The notes below the pieces were generated by a model. The model was not told the DNA's origin and made no database searches. It saw nothing but the letters and a program-made list of their open reading frames with translations. Below are positions 50,440 to 58,601 of a stretch of 64,000 bases of DNA, in pieces. Where the stretch lies: contig NZ_JAQUVF010000003.1 in the NCBI RefSeq assembly GCF_028693505.1, positions 29,443 to 93,442 of the forward strand, read 5' to 3'. The stretch's first letter is position 1, and the number at the start of each line of letters is the position of its first letter. Source of the stretch: Oscillibacter sp. (GTDB taxonomy: Bacteria; Bacillota; Clostridia; Oscillospirales; Oscillospiraceae). Made by a program: the position numbers and the translations under genes.

Positions 50440-51120
50440 TCATTCCCACGGCTTCTTCATGCGGATGGTGATTGGAAATACCGTTTCCGGCAGATCGGAC
50501 AAACAAGGGACAAACCGCTCCTGCGCCACATGGCAGAGAATCGGAATGCCGGTTTCCTGAGAGACCGCGCTGGAAAGCGCGGCGCCCTTGCGAATCTCGG
50601 CTTCGGTGGTCTCCTGACAAAGGTGGGTGTTGTTGACAAGCCCGGAGCAGGTGAGACCGGTGATGGTCTCAATGTCCCGGAGATAACGGACGGCGTCGTC
50701 CACAGTGCGGACCTCCGGCCGATTGGCGTTGAGCACGTAGATGAGCTGATAGTCCTCCGCCTGGATCTTGGGCTGGAACCGGGCCAGCACTCTCGCGCCC
50801 ACCGGGTCTCCGCCGATATCCAAAACGCCCTTGATTTCCCGATTTTCAAAAATGGTGAAAAGCTCCGCCGGCAGGGACGGCACATCCGCGTCGGTGCAGG
50901 CCTGAGAGGAGGAGATCAGATGGACGCCGGCGTCCTCCAAAAGCGTTTTCCGCTCCCGGGAGCGGAAGTAGGGATTCACAATGTCCAGGTCTGCCAGCAT
51001 GACGTGATCGCATTCCCGTGCCAAGGCCAGCGCCAGGTTGACGGCAAATTCCGTTTTTCCGGTACCGTAGTGCCCCGTGATAATGGAGATGCGGTGGGAA
51101 CAGATGCTTGCGGCGTTCAA
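50440..51120 (-). CDS. P-loop nucleotide-binding protein (ParA/CobQ-like)
   Basis: 226 residues, TTG start after GAGGAGGGTCGCCC. The P-loop is SIITGHYGTGKTEFAVNLAL, followed by ADLDIVNPYFRSRE, LDIGGDPVGARVLA and YVLNANRPEV. It resembles small ATPases coded at the head of vor-type operons, possibly for cofactor or cluster insertion; function unproven. First gene of the operon, divergent from a FadR-type regulator. Confidence 0.8.
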   Translation of the reverse strand: MNAASICSHRISIITGHYGTGKTEFAVNLALALARECDHVMLADLDIVNPYFRSRERKTLLEDAGVHLISSSQACTDADVPSLPAELFTIFENREIKGVLDIGGDPVGARVLARFQPKIQAEDYQLIYVLNANRPEVRTVDDAVRYLRDIETITGLTCSGLVNNTHLCQETTEAEIRKGAALSSAVSQETGIPILCHVAQERFVPCLSDLPETVFPITIRMKKPWE

Positions 51121-51156
51121 GGGCGACCCTCCTCATCAAACTATTTTTGAATTTAT

Positions 51157-51183
51157 GTTGTATTATTTTGCGATAAGTTGTAT
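51157..51183. promoter_or_regulatory. Direct repeat in the vor-gntR intergenic region
   Basis: GTTGTATTAT and GTTGTATGAT start at 51157 and 51177, 20 bp (two helical turns) apart, in the AT-rich gap between divergent genes. A candidate operator for the FadR-type regulator; inference only. Confidence 0.35.
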
Positions 51184-51304
51184 GATGTCATTGTACATCC
51201 GGAGAAATACGATGTCAATAGCCCGCTTGTGTTTTTTGGTAAAAGCATTTATGATAAATAAACCGCTCTGCGGCAAGCAGAGAAAATCGTGTGGAGGGGT
51301 GAAT

Positions 51305-51988
51305 ATGGCGGAGATCAAGAAGGTAAAGCTGTCGGAGCAGACGGCGGATCGCCTGTATGAGATGATCGTGGAGGAGCGGTGCTATGCGCCGGGCAGCAAG
51401 CTGCCAAACGAAAACGAGCTGAGCGCGGCGCTGCGGGTCAGCCGCACCACGCTGCGGGAGGCAATTTCCTTTCTCGTGGCGCAGGAGGTTTTGGAGATCC
51501 GCCGGGGCAAGGGGACCTTTGTGGCGGAGCGATTGCCGGCGGCGGGGCTGGATCTCACGGGCCTTGCCGGGATGCGCTCCAGAGTGCGGGCCAAGGACCT
51601 TTTTGAGATGCGGCTCATCTTTGAACCGGCCACGGTGGCACTGGCCTGCATCCGGGCCAGCGACGAAGAATTGCAGCAAATCCGGAAAAAGGCCGAGCGG
51701 ATGGAGCGTATTTCCGCAGAGGGCGGGGACTGGCCGCTGGCGGATCAGGAGTTTCACTGGGCCATCATCAAGGCGTCCCACAATGAGTATATGCGCCGCC
51801 TGTATCCCCTCATCAACAGCGCCGTCAATGAGATTTTAAAGATTTCTCAGAATCGACAGCAGATGCAGGATATTGCCGTGGCGGACAACCGGATGATCCT
51901 GGACTTTCTGCTCCAGCGGGACGAGGCCGGCGCCCGTCACGCCATGAGCATCCATATGAAGCATCTCATCAATACCCTTTACCCCTGA
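51305..51988 (+). CDS. FadR/FCD-subfamily GntR regulator
   Basis: 227 residues: winged helix at the N-terminus (LSEQTADRLYEMIVEERCYA, LPNENELSAALRVSRTTLRE, VLEIRRGKGTFVAE) and an FCD effector domain with metal-type residues (DLFEMRLIFEPATVALACIR, DQEFHWAIIKASHNEYM, HMKHLINTL). Such proteins bind carboxylic acids and regulate neighbouring catabolic genes; a keto- or hydroxy-acid sensing role for the vor operon is plausible. GGAGGGGTGAAT precedes ATG 51305. Confidence 0.9.
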   Translation: MAEIKKVKLSEQTADRLYEMIVEERCYAPGSKLPNENELSAALRVSRTTLREAISFLVAQEVLEIRRGKGTFVAERLPAAGLDLTGLAGMRSRVRAKDLFEMRLIFEPATVALACIRASDEELQQIRKKAERMERISAEGGDWPLADQEFHWAIIKASHNEYMRRLYPLINSAVNEILKISQNRQQMQDIAVADNRMILDFLLQRDEAGARHAMSIHMKHLINTLYP

Positions 51989-52001
51989 ATAAAAAGCTGT
52001 T

Positions 52002-52040
52002 AAGAACGGTCCGGAGCCAAAAGCCCCGGACCGTTCTTTA
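52002..52040 (+). terminator. Terminator of the FadR-type gene
   Basis: AAGAACGGTCCGG / CCGGACCGTTCTT around an 11-base loop, then T-rich. Confidence 0.85.
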
Positions 52041-52198
52041 TGCAAAGGAAAAAGAAAATTGGGTGGAATATACAAAAGTAAAACGATTAAATTGTAAAAT
52101 ATTCATAAAAGAAAGAAAAACGGTGAAAGAATATTTCGCAAAGTTCACAATTTTTTCCATCTTATTCACAAAATGTACACAAATTTAACGTACCCCCC
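52041..52198. other. AT-rich upstream region of the cstA operon
   Basis: About 160 bases, distinctly AT-rich compared with its surroundings, with TTCACAA (52144-52150) and ATTCACAAAATG (52165-52176) and an imperfect dyad TTGTAAA-N3-TTCATAA at about 52091-52107. It may hold activator or Rex/CcpA-like sites; none matches a consensus well. Confidence 0.35.
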
Positions 52199-52227
52199 TT
52201 AACAAATTCAAAACGGAAGTGTATAAT
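52199..52227 (+). promoter_or_regulatory. Promoter of the cstA operon
   Basis: TTAACA (52199-52204), 17-bp spacer, TATAAT (52222-52227), about 80 bases before the first gene. Confidence 0.8.
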
Positions 52228-52309
52228 AGCAACCATAAAAACCGCTTTTCTTAACGGAACATTGGCACGAAGCGAAAATCCCTTAACAAAAGAGAACAGG
52301 AACAACGAT

Positions 52310-52828
52310 ATGGACATGACGCTGCAGGAGCGATTGGAAAAACTGCTGGAAGCATATACGCGCCATTTCGACATTGAACGGGATGTGTCCATGCAGGGCG
52401 GTGGGTTTCCCGCCACAGCGGTTTACCACCTTCGCGAGGAAAATTATGTGGCCACCAAGGCCCATGTGATCTACGCCACGGAACAGCATGAATATGTCTA
52501 TTTTTACGTGGCGGAGCACTTGGACGAGGAAACGCTGCGCCGGCAGATCGCGCTTTCCCGCGAGGCGGGGCTGGCGGCCATTCGGCCCAGCGGCGAGCAC
52601 ATGTTTTCGTTTGTCACGCTGGTGATTCTGGCGGACACCATTGATCCGGAGGCGACGCGGCTTTTAAAAAAGACCCGCTACCGGAAAAACTTTCGGCTGG
52701 CACTCCACGGCTGGATGGAGTATCACATAGCAGCAATGGAATGTTCCACGCAAAGCTTCTTTTCCAATCCAGCCGGGAAAGAAGTACGTAAGACCTTGGA
52801 ACGCAATTTTGCGCCCAAGGCAAAATAA
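52310..52828 (+). CDS. Hypothetical protein, partner gene of cstA
   Basis: 172 residues, no signal or membrane segment, no recognised domain. Visible segments: ERLEKLLEAYTRHFDIERDV, AVYHLREENYVATKAHVIYA, EYVYFYVAEHLDEETLRRQI and a basic C-terminus. It shares the cstA promoter and ends 16 bases before the cstA ATG, so it probably affects CstA production or activity. The start at 52310 has only a weak ribosome site (CAGGAACAAC). Confidence 0.65.
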   Translation: MDMTLQERLEKLLEAYTRHFDIERDVSMQGGGFPATAVYHLREENYVATKAHVIYATEQHEYVYFYVAEHLDEETLRRQIALSREAGLAAIRPSGEHMFSFVTLVILADTIDPEATRLLKKTRYRKNFRLALHGWMEYHIAAMECSTQSFFSNPAGKEVRKTLERNFAPKAK

Positions 52829-52844
52829 GAAGGGAGAGTATACT

Positions 52845-54533
52845 ATGAACTCGCTCGTAATTTTAGTGGTCAGTCTTGTCGTACTGGTTTGCGGTTATCT
52901 GTTCTATGGCAGATGGCTGGCAAAGCAGTGGGGGGTCGATCCCTCCAAGGAGACTCCCGCACACACCATGGCCGACGGCAACGACTACTGCGCTGCCAAG
53001 GCTCCCGTCCTGCTGGGACATCACTTCGCCTCCATCGCAGGCGCCGGCCCCATCAACGGCCCCATTCAGGCCGCCATTTTCGGCTGGATGCCGGTACTGC
53101 TGTGGGTTTTGATCGGCGGTGTGTTCTTTGGCGCCACCCATGACTTCGCAGCCCTGTTTGCCTCCATCCGTCATGAGGGCAAATCCATCGGCCACGTCAT
53201 CGAAATCAACATCGGCCGCAGAGGCAAGAAGCTGTTTTTGGTGTTCGCGTATCTGACGCTGCTGCTGGTGGTCGCCGCCTTCGGCTCCATCGTGGTGGGC
53301 ACCTTCGCCTCCGGCGCGGAGGGGACCGACGCCTACAATCTGGCCAATGGCCGGACGGCGATGATCTCCATCCTGTTCATCGCCCTGGCCATCGTGTTCG
53401 GCTTCCTGGTGTATCGCCGCAACGCGCCGCTGGGCATCTCCACCGTCATCGGTGTTGCCGCTCTGGTGGCCTGCATTGCCATCGGCTACAATGTGCCTGT
53501 GCACATGAGCGCCGGGTTCTGGACGATCTTTGTCATGGTTTACATCCTGATCGCCTCCGTCACCCCCGTGTGGATTCTGCTGCAGCCCCGTGACTACCTC
53601 AACAGCTTCCTGCTGTACGGCATGATTATTCTGGCAGTCCTGGGCATCGTGGTGGCGCATCCCACCATGAACCTGCCCGCCTTCACCGGCTTTGGCGGTA
53701 TAGGCGGCAAGAGCCAGCTCTTCCCCGTGCTGTTCATCACCGTGGCCTGCGGCGCCATTTCCGGCTTCCATTCTCTGGTCGGCTCCGGCACCACTGCCAA
53801 GCAGCTGGATAACGAGAAGGACGCCATGGCCATCGGTTACGGCGGCATGCTCATCGAGTGCGCGCTGGCTGTCATTTCCCTGATTTGCGTCAGCTTCCTG
53901 TTTGCGGACGGGGCCATGCCCGCCGGCACCCCCACCGTGGTGTTTGCCACCGGCGTCGCCACCATGCTCAACGCCGTGGGACTGCCCTATGACGTGATGT
54001 ATTCCGTGCTGATTCTGGCAGTCTCCGCCTTCTGCCTGACCTCTCTGGATACCGCCACCCGTCTGGCCCGCTATATGCTCCAGGAGTTCTTTGTGGACGA
54101 GGGCGAGAGTGCCGAAAACCTGACCGGCTTTAAGAAGCTCATTGCCAATCCCTTTGTTGCCACGCTCATCACCGTCATTCTGGGCGGCATCCTGATGACC
54201 GGCGGTTACAGCCTGATCTGGCCGCTCTTCGGCGCTGCCAACCAGCTGCTGGCCGCTCTGGCCCTGCTGGCCTGCGCCGCCTGGCTGGGCAACATCGGCA
54301 AGAACAACAAGATGTTCTTCATCCCCATGGTGTTCATGCTGCTGGCCACCCTGACCTCTTTGGCCATCACCTTCAAGACCAAGGTTGGCCGTCTCATCAC
54401 GCCTCCCGAGACGCCCTCTGTTCTGGCTGACGTGCTGCAGGCCGGCTTCTCCGTCGTCCTGTTCGTTCTGGCCATCGTGTTGGTTGTGGAAGGCTGGAAG
54501 GCCCTCACCAATAAAAAGACCGCTGCGAAGTAA
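52845..54533 (+). CDS. cstA: Carbon starvation protein CstA (peptide/pyruvate transporter family)
   Basis: 562 residues with about sixteen membrane helices. Motifs: YGRWLAKQWGVDPSKETPAH, VLLGHHFASIAGAGPINGPI, VFFGATHDFAALFASIRHEG, SGFHSLVGSGTTAKQLDNEK, LTSLDTATRLARYMLQEFF. Family members import pyruvate or peptides during carbon limitation. Its codons are strikingly biased to C/G-ending optimal forms (ATC, GCC, CTG), more so than its neighbours, pointing to high expression. AGGGAG precedes ATG 52845. Confidence 0.94.
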   Translation: MNSLVILVVSLVVLVCGYLFYGRWLAKQWGVDPSKETPAHTMADGNDYCAAKAPVLLGHHFASIAGAGPINGPIQAAIFGWMPVLLWVLIGGVFFGATHDFAALFASIRHEGKSIGHVIEINIGRRGKKLFLVFAYLTLLLVVAAFGSIVVGTFASGAEGTDAYNLANGRTAMISILFIALAIVFGFLVYRRNAPLGISTVIGVAALVACIAIGYNVPVHMSAGFWTIFVMVYILIASVTPVWILLQPRDYLNSFLLYGMIILAVLGIVVAHPTMNLPAFTGFGGIGGKSQLFPVLFITVACGAISGFHSLVGSGTTAKQLDNEKDAMAIGYGGMLIECALAVISLICVSFLFADGAMPAGTPTVVFATGVATMLNAVGLPYDVMYSVLILAVSAFCLTSLDTATRLARYMLQEFFVDEGESAENLTGFKKLIANPFVATLITVILGGILMTGGYSLIWPLFGAANQLLAALALLACAAWLGNIGKNNKMFFIPMVFMLLATLTSLAITFKTKVGRLITPPETPSVLADVLQAGFSVVLFVLAIVLVVEGWKALTNKKTAAK

Positions 54534-54580
54534 GCAGCAAAACTTCAACAACGGAGTTTTGCCAGTCTCCGCTGCTCAAA

Positions 54581-54613
54581 AAGGACTGCCGCAGCTGCGG
54601 CAGTCTTTTTTTG
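54581..54613 (+). terminator. Terminator of cstA
   Basis: GACTGCCGCAGCTGCGGCAGTC palindrome followed by TTTTTTT. Confidence 0.92.
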
Positions 54614-54625
54614 CGGAAAGGCTTG

Positions 54626-54676
54626 AAAAAGTGCCGCTGTGCGGGAAGTTTCTTTCCCACACAGCGGTACTTTTTA
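54626..54676. terminator. Terminator of the aro operon
   Basis: AAAAAGT-GCCGCTGTG-GGGAA / TTCCC-CACAGCGG-ACTTTTT, a long hairpin with A- and T-tracts on both strands, 54 bases past the aroQ stop. Confidence 0.8.
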
Positions 54677-54729
54677 TTGGAATGCGCAGGATAAAATGCG
54701 CCCTGAGACTCACATGGGTTCGGCGGATC

Positions 54730-55158
54730 TTATTTTCCGCACAGGAAGTGCAGCGCCTCCAGATAGCCCGGCAGGCCGTGGCCCCGAATGGTCGCGGCGC
54801 AGGCGGCGCGGATGTAGGACGTGTGCCGGAAGTCGTCCCGACTGTCCGGATCGGAGATGTGCACCTCCACCGTGGGGATGCCCACGGCCTTTACCGCGTC
54901 CAAAATCGCAATGCTGGTGTGGGTGTAGGCGCCGGGATTGATGATGATGCCGTCCGCCTTGTTAAAATAACACTGCTGAATGTCGTCTACCAAGGCGCCC
55001 TCGTGGTTGGATTGCGCAAAGGAGACCCGAACGCCCAGACTGTCCGCCTCCTTTTGAATCATGGCCTTGAGGTCCTCGTAGGAGGTGTGCCCGTAAATTT
55101 CGGGCTGGCGAATCCCAAGCATATTCATATTGGGTCCGTTAATCACCGCAATGTACAA
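54730..55158 (-). CDS. aroQ: Type II 3-dehydroquinate dehydratase
   Basis: 142 residues, normal for AroQ; converts 3-dehydroquinate to 3-dehydroshikimate. Motifs: YIAVINGPNMNMLGIRQPEI, YGHTSY (catalytic Tyr region), SFAQSNHEGALVD, INPGAYTHTSIAI, VEVHISDPDSRDDFR. TTG start at 55158, 6 bases after GGAGGG, overlapping the end of the aroE-aroK gene by 20 bases; longer starts are unlikely. Last gene of the operon. Confidence 0.93.
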   Translation of the reverse strand: MYIAVINGPNMNMLGIRQPEIYGHTSYEDLKAMIQKEADSLGVRVSFAQSNHEGALVDDIQQCYFNKADGIIINPGAYTHTSIAILDAVKAVGIPTVEVHISDPDSRDDFRHTSYIRAACAATIRGHGLPGYLEALHFLCGK

Positions 55159-56383
55159 CAAAATCCCTCCAAATCGCGGCGGCGGCTTGCTCCACCGTGC
55201 CGCTGTTGTTGATGGCTGCATCCCGGAACCGGGCATAGAGCGGTGCGCGCTGTTCCCACATGGCGGAAAGGTCCGCCCCCTGCGAGAGGGGTCGCCCGTC
55301 TGTGGACAGGGCCGAGAGGTTCCGGACCAGCTGATAGATGCGCCCGTTTTGACGCAGCGCGCCGTAGTTTTGCGGGTCCTTCACCACGCCGCCGCCGGTG
55401 AGCAAAATTTTGCCGGAGAGCTTGCCAGCCTCCGCCGTTTCCTCCCGCTCCAGCGCCCGGAAGGCGCGCTCGCCCCCTTGGGCAAAGAGTTCCGGAATGG
55501 AGCAGCCCGCCCGCTGCGCAATGCGCGCGTCGATGTCCACGGCCTCCCGGCCCGTCAGCGCGGAGAGCGCCGCGCCCACCGTGGATTTGCCGCAGCCGGG
55601 CATGCCGATGAGAACGATGTTGGCAGTGTCCCGGCGCAGCAGGGAGAGAATGCGCTCGGTCTCACTTTCCGGAATGGCCTTTTCAAAAAAGTGCTCCTCC
55701 GCCGCCTTTGCCTGAGATACCAGCATGGGAAGCCCGTCGGAGCAGGGGATGCCAAGGGATTCCGCCTGCAAGAGAAGCGCCGTGCGCCGTGGGTTGTATA
55801 CCACGTCCAGAACGCCCCGGCAGCGGGGGAAGGCGGTAAGGTCCACCGCCGACGCGCCGTTGCCGGGATAGGTCCCTACCGGGGTGGTGTTCACCACGAT
55901 TTCGGCGTCGGCGTGGCGGCTTAAGTTTTCGTAGTTGTCAGGTCCCGTGCGGGAAATGACCGCGACGGCGCGGGCGCCCAGCGCCCGCGCCATGGCCTGC
56001 GCGGTGAGGGAGGCCCCGCCGCTGCCGAGGATCGCGACCTTGCGCCCCGCAAACGAGATGCCGGCCCGCCGGGCCATGGTGCAAAAGCCCACGGCGTCGG
56101 TGTTCCAGGCGTAGAGCTTCCCGTCGGCGCGGCGGGAGAGGGTGTTCACGCAGCCGATGGCCCGGGCGGCGTCGTCAATGACGTCGCAATAGGGCATCAC
56201 TTCCCGTTTGTAGGGGATGGTGACGTTGATCCCGCCCAGATCGCCTTGGCCCAGAAAGGCGGGTACGTCCCCAGGTTCCAGCTGAAAAAGACGGTAATTC
56301 TCGCAGCCCAGCGCCGTGTGGATGGGGACGGACCAGCTGTGCCCCAGCTTCCGGCCCAGCAGACCGTAGAGCTTCTCCCCCAT
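55139..56383 (-). CDS. aroE-aroK: Fused shikimate dehydrogenase - shikimate kinase
   Basis: 414 residues in one frame. Residues 1 to about 245 are AroE: YGLLGRKLGHSWSVPIHTAL, GGINVTIPYKREVMPYCD, NTDAVGF, AILGSGGASLTAQAM, NTTPVGTYP. Residues about 250-414 are AroK: NIVLIGMPGCGKSTVGAALS (P-loop), DIDARIAQRAG, FRALEREETAE, ILLTGGGVV. One protein thus does two successive steps, dehydroshikimate to shikimate to shikimate 3-phosphate. AroE-AroK fusions are rare. Start 56383 lies 3 bases after the pheA stop. Confidence 0.93.
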   Translation of the reverse strand: MGEKLYGLLGRKLGHSWSVPIHTALGCENYRLFQLEPGDVPAFLGQGDLGGINVTIPYKREVMPYCDVIDDAARAIGCVNTLSRRADGKLYAWNTDAVGFCTMARRAGISFAGRKVAILGSGGASLTAQAMARALGARAVAVISRTGPDNYENLSRHADAEIVVNTTPVGTYPGNGASAVDLTAFPRCRGVLDVVYNPRRTALLLQAESLGIPCSDGLPMLVSQAKAAEEHFFEKAIPESETERILSLLRRDTANIVLIGMPGCGKSTVGAALSALTGREAVDIDARIAQRAGCSIPELFAQGGERAFRALEREETAEAGKLSGKILLTGGGVVKDPQNYGALRQNGRIYQLVRNLSALSTDGRPLSQGADLSAMWEQRAPLYARFRDAAINNSGTVEQAAAAIWRDFVVHCGD

Positions 56384-56386
56384 GGG

Positions 56387-57523
56387 TTACACTTCCGCGT
56401 AGCTGCCCAGCAGGTTAAACCCGGCGCAGCTGCGCTCCAGCTCCTCCAGCATGGCCAGTACGCTGGCCTCGTGCAGATCGGCCTCCAGCTCCAGAAAGAA
56501 GATAAATTCAAAATTCCGGCCGCTGACGGGGCAGGATTCCAGCTTCGTCATGTTGATATCCAGCGCCGCCAGCTTGGAGAGAATCTCGTACAGCGCGCCG
56601 GGGCGGTTGTTGCAGGCGAGAATTAAGCTGATGCGGTTGGCGCCTGCGTAGATGACCGGGTCCTTGGAGATGCAGAAAAAGCGAGTGTAGTTGTTGTCGC
56701 TATCTTGAATGGCGTCGCTGAGGCAGGTGAGACCGTACAGCTCCGCGCAGGGGTGGGAGGAGATGGCGGCGGCGTGGCGGCTGCCGCTCTCGGAGACCAT
56801 CTCCGCGGCCATGGCGGTGTTGTCGCAGGGGACGACCCGCACGCCGTTGAGGGCGTTTAAGAATTTGCTGCACTGGCCGATGGCCTGCTGGTGGGAGTAA
56901 ATCTCCGTGATGTCGGACATCTGCACGCCGGGCAGGGCCAGCAGCTCGTGGCGGATGCAAAGGCGGGTGGAGCGGACGACGGAGAGCCGGTGGTCCTGCA
57001 ACAGCTCATACACCGCTCTGACCGAGCCGTTGGAGCTGTTTTCAATGGGCAGCATGCCGAATTTGCACAGGCCCGATTCCACGGCGGAGACCACCGCTTC
57101 AAAGGTCTTGACATAGACGATGTTGCCCCGGGGCAGCACGCGGTCGCAGGCCACCTGGGAGTTGGCCCCCTCCACGCCCTGACAGGCGATCAGCCCCGTC
57201 TGGGGGAAGATGGCGCTGCCAGCCGCCAGAGAGGCCTTCACCTGCGCCGCCACATGGGTGGGGGCGGAGATCAGCTCCGCCTGCCGGGAGCGGGCCAGCT
57301 CAAAGAGCGTGGAGAAGAGGTGGTAGGCGTAGCGCTCCCGCTCCCCCGCGTTTTCCGTCACCTTGGCCAGAACGGAGCGTTCCCGCTCCCGATTCAAAAT
57401 GGGCAGGTGGTGCTCGTTTTTATAAGCGGCAACCTCTTCCGCCAAATCCATGCGCTGGAGAAACAGCGATAAGAGCTGGTCATCTACCTGATCGATTTTC
57501 GTGCGAATTTCAGAAAGTTCCAT
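56387..57523 (-). CDS. pheA: Bifunctional chorismate mutase / prephenate dehydratase (P-protein)
   Basis: 378 residues in three parts: an AroQ-type chorismate mutase (1-85: IRTKIDQVDDQLLSLFLQRM, NRERERSVLAKV), prephenate dehydratase (about 105-290: VEGANSQVACDRVLP, MLPIENSSNGSVRAVYELL, NNYTRFFCIS) and an ACT domain (about 300-378: NNRPGALYEILSKLAALDIN). The regulatory GALV-type motif is GALY; the ESRP motif reads ESCP, so Phe feedback may be altered. It makes phenylpyruvate from chorismate. Overlaps aroC by 14 bases. Confidence 0.94.
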   Translation of the reverse strand: MELSEIRTKIDQVDDQLLSLFLQRMDLAEEVAAYKNEHHLPILNRERERSVLAKVTENAGERERYAYHLFSTLFELARSRQAELISAPTHVAAQVKASLAAGSAIFPQTGLIACQGVEGANSQVACDRVLPRGNIVYVKTFEAVVSAVESGLCKFGMLPIENSSNGSVRAVYELLQDHRLSVVRSTRLCIRHELLALPGVQMSDITEIYSHQQAIGQCSKFLNALNGVRVVPCDNTAMAAEMVSESGSRHAAAISSHPCAELYGLTCLSDAIQDSDNNYTRFFCISKDPVIYAGANRISLILACNNRPGALYEILSKLAALDINMTKLESCPVSGRNFEFIFFLELEADLHEASVLAMLEELERSCAGFNLLGSYAEV

Positions 57524-58601
57524 GATTTCCCTCCAACAATAAATCTAAAACCACCGCCGCAGTGACGGCTTCCACCACCGGGACCGCCCGGTGGGCAATG
57601 CAGGGGTCGTGCCGACCCTGAACGATCAGCTCCGCCGCGTCTCCCCGGGAGAGGCTGACGGTTGCTTGAGGCCGGGAAATGGATGGGGTGGGCTTCAGGC
57701 CCACCCGCACCGTGACGGGCATCCCGGTGGTGATTCCGCCTAAGATGCCGCCACAGCGGTTGCCGGTGGTGACGATTTTCCCGTTTTCCACGGCGAAGGG
57801 GTCGTTGTTTTCAGACCCCCGGAGACGGGCGGAGCCAAAGCCCAGCCCGAATTCCACGCCCTTGACAGCGGGAATGCCGAACAGCGCTAGCGCGAGGCGG
57901 TTTTCCACGCCCTCGAACATGGGGTCCCCCAGTCCCGCGGGCAGCCCGATGGCGGCGCACTCCACGATGCCGCCCACGGAGTCCCCGTCCTTCCGGGCGG
58001 AGAGAATGAGGGATTGCATGCGTTCCCCCGCGCAATCGTCCAGCACGGGAAAGGCTTTGGCGGCAACCGCATCAAAAAGCGCCGGGGTGGGATGCAGGGG
58101 GAAGGGGGCGTCCTCCTCCGTGCCCACGGCGTGCAGATGTGCGCCCACGAAAATGCCCCGCCGAGAAAGAATCTGCTTGGCGATGCCGCCGGCGATGCAC
58201 AAAGGCGCCGTCAGGCGGCCGGAAAAGTGGCCGCCGCCCCGCATATCCGCCATGCCGCCCCATTTAATAAAGGCGGTGTAGTCCGCGTGAGAGGGCCGGG
58301 GCTTGTCCGCAAGCTCCCGATAGTCCCCGGAGTGCTGGTCGGCGTTTTCAATCACGGCGCACAAGGGCGCGCCGCAGGTGACGCCGTTTTCAAGACCCGA
58401 GAGAAAGACCGGCGCGTCGGCTTCCCGCCGGGAGGTGGAAAGGGGACTGGTGCCGGGCTTGCGCCGGGCGAGAAACGCGTCCAGCGCCGCAAGGTCGATT
58501 TTCTCCCCGGCGGGCAGGCCGTCCATGATCACGCCGATGGCCCGCCCGTGGGACTGACCGAACACGGAGATCCGCAGCAGTTTTCCAAACTCAGAGGACA
58601 T
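57510..58601 (-). CDS. aroC: Chorismate synthase
   Basis: 363 residues. Converts EPSP to chorismate using reduced FMN. Motifs: GKLLRISVFGQSHGRAIGVI, RRKPGTSPLSTSRREAD, IENADQHSGDYRELADKPRP, GGGHFSGRLTAPLCIAGGIA, RCGGILGGITTGMPVTVRV. ATG 58601 overlaps the aroA end by 11 bases (GGAGGTGATATCC upstream); an in-frame longer start inside aroA is not supported. Confidence 0.95.
   Translation of the reverse strand: MSSEFGKLLRISVFGQSHGRAIGVIMDGLPAGEKIDLAALDAFLARRKPGTSPLSTSRREADAPVFLSGLENGVTCGAPLCAVIENADQHSGDYRELADKPRPSHADYTAFIKWGGMADMRGGGHFSGRLTAPLCIAGGIAKQILSRRGIFVGAHLHAVGTEEDAPFPLHPTPALFDAVAAKAFPVLDDCAGERMQSLILSARKDGDSVGGIVECAAIGLPAGLGDPMFEGVENRLALALFGIPAVKGVEFGLGFGSARLRGSENNDPFAVENGKIVTTGNRCGGILGGITTGMPVTVRVGLKPTPSISRPQATVSLSRGDAAELIVQGRHDPCIAHRAVPVVEAVTAAVVLDLLLEGNHGTF

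Noticed and set aside
52091..52107. Rex-like dyad TTGTAAA-N3-TTCATAA upstream of cstA
   Set aside because: Spacing is one base short and half-sites deviate from the Rex consensus; no support beyond AT-richness.
52863..54551. 562-codon antisense frame opposite cstA
   Set aside because: Low-complexity Gly/His/Gln sequence, an artefact of the biased codons of cstA.
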